In this document: positions 27,433 to 32,428 of the stretch, in pieces
How positions within the stretch are numbered: the stretch's first letter is position 1
Layout of the letters: every line of letters starts with the position of its first letter
Source of the DNA: Phycisphaeraceae bacterium
GTDB lineage: Bacteria > Planctomycetota > Phycisphaerae > Phycisphaerales > Phycisphaeraceae
Reading direction: 5' to 3'
Assembly: GCA_019634195.1 (NCBI GenBank)
Contig: JAHQVV010000223.1
Coordinates: 1-32,428, forward strand
Length of the DNA stretch: 32,428 nucleotides
The notes under the pieces: generated by a model
Told to the model about the DNA's origin: nothing
The model's input: the letters and a program-made list of their open reading frames with translations, nothing else
Databases searched by the model: none
Program-made: the position numbers and the translations under genes

Positions 27433-27870
27433 CACAGAGGTCACGGAGGCACAGAGATCACAGAGGAAGGCAAATGGATTTTGAACCTTGGAAAAACCAT
27501 CCGCAGAGTGATTCGGAGTATTTGCAAAGACCCGAGGCTCAGCCTCACCTAAAGGTGATGGAAGTGTTGCGTGAATGGGATCCGATCGGAGTGGATCCAA
27601 ACAATACGCCTGGAGCTTTTGATGAATATGACAGCTACGCAGGGCCAATTGTGAGTTTTTTGGATCAGGGAGTCGATATTGACGTGATGTTGAATTACTT
27701 AAGGCGGATAGTCCATGACCACATGGGTTTGACCAATTTTGAAGAAAATAAAACACGGCAACTACTGAGAGAGTTAATAGCTTGGTGGGCTGAATGGAAC
27801 AATCACCAGTTGGATCAAAACTAAATCCCCTGCCTTCCTCCGTGACCTCTGTGCCTCTGTGTCCTCCGTG
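27433..27870. repeat. Inverted-repeat pair (CACRGAG family) enclosing one ORF (cassette B)
   Basis: Arms 27433..27472 CACAGAGGTCACGGAGGCACAGAGATCACAGAGGAAGGCA and 27831..27870 (reverse complement CACGGAGGACACAGAGGCACAGAGGTCACGGAGGAAGGCA); 35/40. Confidence 0.95.
27474..27824 (+). CDS. Small hypothetical protein (tentatively DUF1871-like) inside inverted-repeat cassette B
   Basis: 116 aa; 'VLREWDPIGVDPNN...DEYDSYAGPIVSFLDQGVDIDVMLNYLRRIV'; GAGGAAGG RBS-like sequence lies in the left arm; stop 6 nt before the right arm. Confidence 0.7.
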   Translation: MDFEPWKNHPQSDSEYLQRPEAQPHLKVMEVLREWDPIGVDPNNTPGAFDEYDSYAGPIVSFLDQGVDIDVMLNYLRRIVHDHMGLTNFEENKTRQLLRELIAWWAEWNNHQLDQN

Positions 27871-27893
27871 GTAAAGCGAAGCGCAAACAAATC

Positions 27894-28829
27894 ATGACAA
27901 TCGCATCCACAACCCGAATCTCAAAAACAGGCGACCTCTTATCGCCTGATTTTATGAGGCAACTCGACAAGCTCGACGTTATGTCGCGGAAGATGCTGCG
28001 CGGCAGTCAGCAGGGCGAGCGGCGGACCAAGAAGAAGGGCCAGTCCGTCGAGTTCGCCGACTACCGCAGCTACGTCGTCGGGGATGACCTGCGTTTTATC
28101 GACTGGAACCTCTACATGCGGCTGGACAAGCTGTTCATCCGCTTGTTTATGGAAGAAGAAGACTTGTCCGTCTCGATCGTGCTCGATGTCACCGGGTCGA
28201 TGGACTACGGTGAGCCGAACAAGCTCGAGTACGCGAAGAAGCTCTGCGCGGCGCTGGGCTACATCTCGCTGACGCACCACAACCGAACGAGCCTGTATAC
28301 GATGGCTGACGGCCTGCTCGAGTCCTCGCAGGGTATGCGCGGGAGGCGCCCGATCCCGCAGATGCTCGAATTCCTCAATCGTCAACAGGCGCTATCGCCC
28401 GACGCGCAGCGCCCCGGCGACATGACCAGCACGTTCAAGTCCCTGGCGGTCCAGAACCAGCTCCCCGGCGTCACGATCGTTGTTTCTGACTTCTGGGATA
28501 AGGGCGACGTCTCCGACGCTTTCCGCTTCCTGGCCGGCGACAAGAAGGACACCTACCTGATCCACCTGCTCTCGCCTCAGGAGGTCGACCCGGTCAAGGG
28601 CAAGGTCGTCGGCGACCTGCGCCTGACTGACCTTGAAGACGGCGACATTGCCGAGGTGTCGGTGAGCCCCGCGCTCGTTAAGAAATACAAGGCCACCCTG
28701 CAGGCCTACTGCAACCACATCAAGGACCAGGCCCACCGACGCGGACTGGCGTACATGATCAGCGAGACAGACGTGCCGTTCGAAGTGATGGTGCTGCAGT
28801 ACCTGCGGCAGAGGGGGTTGCTCGCTTAA
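27894..28829 (+). CDS. DUF58 domain-containing protein
   Basis: GERRTKKKGQSVEFADYRSYVVGDDLRFIDWNLYMRLDKLFIRLFMEEEDLSVSIVLDVTGSMDYGEPNKLEYAK: DUF58 signature. Confidence 0.95.
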   Translation: MTIASTTRISKTGDLLSPDFMRQLDKLDVMSRKMLRGSQQGERRTKKKGQSVEFADYRSYVVGDDLRFIDWNLYMRLDKLFIRLFMEEEDLSVSIVLDVTGSMDYGEPNKLEYAKKLCAALGYISLTHHNRTSLYTMADGLLESSQGMRGRRPIPQMLEFLNRQQALSPDAQRPGDMTSTFKSLAVQNQLPGVTIVVSDFWDKGDVSDAFRFLAGDKKDTYLIHLLSPQEVDPVKGKVVGDLRLTDLEDGDIAEVSVSPALVKKYKATLQAYCNHIKDQAHRRGLAYMISETDVPFEVMVLQYLRQRGLLA

Positions 28830-30844
28830 TGGGATTTATCTCGCCACTCGTCGCGGCCATCGCAGCAGGGATCACCATCCCCGCTTTAGTATCGCTCTAC
28901 TTCCTCAAGCTCAAACGCAAGCGGATGGTGATCCCGTCGACGCTGCTCTGGCAGCGCGCGGTACAGGACCTTCAGGTCAACGCGCCGTTCCAGAAGATCA
29001 AGAACAACCTGCTGCTGTGGGTGCAGTTGTTATTGCTTTTGCTGCTGCTTGTCGCGATGGCCCGGCCGACGCAGAACGCGTTCGCCTCGCCGGGCGAGCG
29101 GGTTGTGATCGTCATCGACCACTCCGCCTCGATGAACACGACCGACGCGGACGGAGAGTCGCGCCTCGAGGCCGCGAAAGAACGTGCACTCGAGGTCGTT
29201 GCCAACCTCGACGCCGGAGGCGGTGATCAGGCGGGGGCCGGGGCGATGGTGATCGCCTACGCGCACCGCACGGTCGTGCTGCAGGACTTCACAACGGACC
29301 TGGCCCGCGTCCGCAGCGCGATCCGCGGGGTCGAGGCGACGGACCAGAAGACGCACCTGGACAGCGCGATCGCCGCGGTCGAGCCGCACGCACGCCAGAC
29401 CGGCGGCGACGACAAGCTCTACGTCCACGTCTTCAGCGACGGCCGGGTGAGCAAGTCCACCGACGAGCCGCTCGCCCTTGCGAACGCGGAAGTCCGCTAC
29501 CACAGCATCGGCGATTCCGGTGCAACCTCCGGCAGCAACCTCGCGATCGCGGCGCTCAGCGCCAGGCGGGACCTCGAGAAACCCCAACTCGTGCAAGTCT
29601 ATGCCAGGCTCGCCAATTACAGCGACCAGGCGGTCACGACCAACGTCCGCTTCATGGCCGACGACCGTGTGCTCTCGACGCAGCGGGTCACGGTCCCCGC
29701 CGTATCGAAGGTGGCCTTGGCCCCGGGCGTGCTGCCTCCGCCGGGCGAGACGGGGCTGACGTTCGACATGACCTGGCTGGGCGATGCGCTGATCACGATC
29801 AGCCACGACCACCAGGACCTGCTTCGGGCGGACAACTCGGCCCGGATGCTGTTGACGCCCTCGCGCGAGCTGCGTGTCCTCATGGTCACCACCGGCAACG
29901 GGTACCTCGAACTGGCCTGCCAATCCGCGGGCATCGAGAATCTCGTGCAGATGACGCCCGACCAGTTCGAGAAGCAGGACCCCAAGCGCCTGCGGCGTGG
30001 TGGCTGGGACGACGCGGCCATCGCCGGGGCGAGCGGCGCCGCGGGCGAGGGCTTCGATGTCATCGTGTTTGATCGCTACGCACCCAAAGACGTCCCGCTG
30101 ATTAACAGCCTGTACTTCGGCGTCGTCCCGCCGTTGGAAGGCTTATCACGCAAAGACACCCGGCCCGACTCACCCGCCAACGAGCTGATCACGCAGTGGG
30201 ACCGCTCCAGCGAGTTACTCCGTAATGTTGAGCTCAGCGACATCCCCTTGCGTCGGCCCGGGCGTCTGGTCGTGCCGGTCGACGGGACGGTGATGGCGAT
30301 CGGGCGCGAAGGGCCGGTGATGGCGGAAGTCACACGCGACACGGTCCGGCACGTGGTGGTCGGCTTTGACCTGTACGAATCGCTCTGGCCGCACCGGATC
30401 AGCTTCCCGGTCTTTATCAAGAACGTGCTGCCGACCCTCGGGCTCGATGGCAACACGCAGGAGGCGGGCATCGGCTACCACACCGGCGAGAACGCGGTGG
30501 TCCTGGTCGACACCGAGATCGACGCGCTCAAGTACACCGGCCCGGCCACGATCGCCGGCCGAGCGCTGGGCACGACCTTCGCCGTCGACGCCTTCCCCCG
30601 TGTCGGCCTGTACGAGACCAAGGCGGATGTCCCGACCCGCTACAAACAACTCGCGGTCAACCTGCTTGACACCGCAGAAAGCGACCCACGCGTCGCCGAG
30701 GTCTTAGAGATCGGCACGAGCAGCCAGGCCCAGCAGGCCCAGGCCGTCGAAGTCCGCAAAGAGATCTGGCCCTGGTTCGTGTGGGGTGCGCTCGCGGTGC
30801 TATTGATGGAGTGGATGGTGTATGCGCGGCGGATGCATATTTAA
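28829..30844 (+). CDS. BatA-like N-terminal domain / vWA protein
   Basis: MGFISPLVAAIAAGITIPALVSLYFLKLKRKRMVIPSTLLWQRAVQDL (BatA N-term), MIDAS VIVIDHSASMNTTD, C-terminal TM; overlaps DUF58 stop (TAATG). Confidence 0.9.
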   Translation: MGFISPLVAAIAAGITIPALVSLYFLKLKRKRMVIPSTLLWQRAVQDLQVNAPFQKIKNNLLLWVQLLLLLLLLVAMARPTQNAFASPGERVVIVIDHSASMNTTDADGESRLEAAKERALEVVANLDAGGGDQAGAGAMVIAYAHRTVVLQDFTTDLARVRSAIRGVEATDQKTHLDSAIAAVEPHARQTGGDDKLYVHVFSDGRVSKSTDEPLALANAEVRYHSIGDSGATSGSNLAIAALSARRDLEKPQLVQVYARLANYSDQAVTTNVRFMADDRVLSTQRVTVPAVSKVALAPGVLPPPGETGLTFDMTWLGDALITISHDHQDLLRADNSARMLLTPSRELRVLMVTTGNGYLELACQSAGIENLVQMTPDQFEKQDPKRLRRGGWDDAAIAGASGAAGEGFDVIVFDRYAPKDVPLINSLYFGVVPPLEGLSRKDTRPDSPANELITQWDRSSELLRNVELSDIPLRRPGRLVVPVDGTVMAIGREGPVMAEVTRDTVRHVVVGFDLYESLWPHRISFPVFIKNVLPTLGLDGNTQEAGIGYHTGENAVVLVDTEIDALKYTGPATIAGRALGTTFAVDAFPRVGLYETKADVPTRYKQLAVNLLDTAESDPRVAEVLEIGTSSQAQQAQAVEVRKEIWPWFVWGALAVLLMEWMVYARRMHI

Positions 30845-32244
30845 AATTTGATCTTATCCGCTTGTACGAAATGCTTAATATTTTTTATGTTGTACGTTTT
30901 GTTAATGGCCTGTTTTATTTCCTTTGGTTTTAATCCAAGCTGATATAAGAGTAAGCTCTGAATCAAAATGCTAAGCACGAAATTTGCTTGCACCATGCCA
31001 AGCCCGCTAAGTATGCGCCGATTCTTGTGTGGTAAACCGTGTAATTTTTGATTACGAGTGTCAATAACAGCATTGATGAATTGCGAAATAGGGATGCCTG
31101 TATCTTGCAGTATGATCCAGCACACTCCGCATAATTCAGAAAGTCGAAATCGCAGTGATGGCTCTGACGCATATCTTAACTCGCCTCTGAGCCAGTCACT
31201 GTCGACTTGGCCAAGTTGATTGCAAATAGAATCTATGCGATTAGCCTTGCTTAGGTCCGTTTGATTGTTGAATCCCGGAAATGCTCTATGAAAACTTTCC
31301 ACAGCGGAAATCAGCGAGATAAACTTTGTGTCTACATATGTATGGCTTGAATACATGCTTCCAAAATAACCTGTAAGTGACTTGTTGATGATTGGATATT
31401 TAATAAACCAACGTTTCAATATATTTGCTTTGTGATTGACAAGTTGCGAATAAGTGATCAGCATGCTGCGACGAAGGAATCGAGAGTCTTGGTCAGATAT
31501 TTCTTTGGGTTGTACTACTTGATCCCAATGTACTGATATCTTGTTGAGTCTATCTTTATCGCCTTCTTCAAACAAAATCAATTCGGTTATACGGTTTGCA
31601 TTGCCAGTAGCGAATGTTAGAAAGCTTTGTATGGGGTCAACTACTTTTTTATGTAGCGTTTTAAGCTGCAATGATCTGTCTAGTTCTACATACAACTTCA
31701 CTTCGTCATGTAAAGTTGTTTTACGAAAAGCCCCGAATGGTATTGATCCGCCGTGCTCTACTCGCATTTGGCCTTGATTAAACTTTATGAATTTATGTTC
31801 GGGCGGTCTGTACGTAATTCTTAAATCATCAAGTTTAGATATATCGCGCGGGATAGACATTTGATAAGCATAGGTGTCTACCCAAGCATCCAAGTAATTG
31901 GTTTTGATTTCTAGTTTTTTTATGTGTGTTGCTAAGCCTTCCGTCCAATGAGTTCCGCAGAGAAGAAGGCGAGTAGAGAAATGCTCTTGCTCAATTCCAG
32001 GATTCGCATAGGATGATCCCATGTGCGTATTGTCTAATAGCGTTACATGATTCCCTGCTGGGCAATCAGTGCAAATGCCAAATAAGATTTCGCAAGATTC
32101 TTCCTTGGGTATTGGATGGTTGTCGAATGACCCAATAAGTGTGAGCTTGATACCATCAGCTGCAGAAAATGTGAGTTTTCCTGCTACAGTATTACTCTCA
32201 TCGTGTGGTTTATAAAATTTGCCGGTGGCCTCGAAATCTTCCAT
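30841..32244 (-). CDS. ApeA-like protein with HEPN RNxxxH motif; candidate anti-phage defence gene
   Basis: Likely start 32244 (MEDFEATGKFYKPHDESNTVAGKLTFSAADGIKLTLIGSF...), matching ApeA N-terminal domain style; C-terminal VIDTRNQKLHG gives RNxxxH; strongly AT-rich compared with flanks. Confidence 0.7.
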   Translation of the reverse strand: MEDFEATGKFYKPHDESNTVAGKLTFSAADGIKLTLIGSFDNHPIPKEESCEILFGICTDCPAGNHVTLLDNTHMGSSYANPGIEQEHFSTRLLLCGTHWTEGLATHIKKLEIKTNYLDAWVDTYAYQMSIPRDISKLDDLRITYRPPEHKFIKFNQGQMRVEHGGSIPFGAFRKTTLHDEVKLYVELDRSLQLKTLHKKVVDPIQSFLTFATGNANRITELILFEEGDKDRLNKISVHWDQVVQPKEISDQDSRFLRRSMLITYSQLVNHKANILKRWFIKYPIINKSLTGYFGSMYSSHTYVDTKFISLISAVESFHRAFPGFNNQTDLSKANRIDSICNQLGQVDSDWLRGELRYASEPSLRFRLSELCGVCWIILQDTGIPISQFINAVIDTRNQKLHGLPHKNRRILSGLGMVQANFVLSILIQSLLLYQLGLKPKEIKQAINKTYNIKNIKHFVQADKIKF

Positions 32245-32304
32245 CCTTCGAGCATACAACAACCAGCTCGCAATAAGTGTGAATTTGTTGGGAAGATTTG
32301 GTTT

Positions 32305-32428
32305 TTAGAGATTCTGATTCGAATCAAACTTCCCAACCAACTCCACCTGCACCTCATCAACCGTGAAGCCCATGCGGTCGCGGATGGTGTCGAGGACTTC
32401 CTGTGGAAGGTGGTCGAGGATGAGTTGG
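32305..32428 (-). CDS. C-terminal fragment of unknown protein (continues beyond right window edge)
   Basis: Minus-strand open frame ...QLILDHLPQEVLDTIRDRMGFTVDEVQVELVGKFDSNQNL*; high-GC codon usage. Confidence 0.5.
   Translation of the reverse strand, partial: QLILDHLPQEVLDTIRDRMGFTVDEVQVELVGKFDSNQNL

Noticed and set aside
26275-27756. 493-aa minus-strand ORF across moxR and both cassette regions
   Set aside because: Antisense to MoxR; composition is shadow-ORF-like and its N-terminal part translates a repeat arm and neighbouring small ORF.
32286-32340. Possible hairpin GTTGGGAAG...CTTCCCAAC upstream of the ApeA-like gene
   Set aside because: One arm lies inside the partial right-edge CDS and the stem is short and imperfect; may be a simple terminator for that gene but evidence is weak.

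Overview
High-GC bacterial chromosomal window. Gene content (PEP-CTERM/DUF4114 protein, DUF3500 protein, CGYDLR zinc-ribbon membrane protein, MoxR/DUF58/BatA-type vWA operon) suggests a planctomycete, possibly Phycisphaerae-like; this is inference. Housekeeping content: PPK2, NagD-type HAD hydrolase, AnmK-MurQ peptidoglycan recycling pair, dUTPase, ornithine cyclodeaminase family protein, adenylate kinase family protein, an IscS-IscU/NifU-IscA cluster, peroxiredoxin, FtsK with an extreme acidic C-terminal tail, KdsA, M28 peptidase, and a long operon (Gln-rich membrane protein, large vWA protein, MoxR ATPase, DUF58, BatA-like). Left edge: 5' end of an IS630-type transposase gene (minus strand). 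Right edge: an AT-rich ApeA-like HEPN candidate defence gene. Most notable observation: the MoxR/vWA operon is interrupted at three gene junctions by inverted repeats built from a CAC(A/G)GA(G/T) unit recurring about every 9-10 nt. One is an empty hairpin. The other two each enclose exactly one small, AT-richer, co-oriented ORF that fills the space between the arms to within a few nucleotides, like single-gene cassettes. Two further inverted-repeat families, each with two copies, sit at other gene ends; one copy is flanked by a 14-nt direct repeat resembling a target-site duplication. Everything was read by eye; no database search was run.
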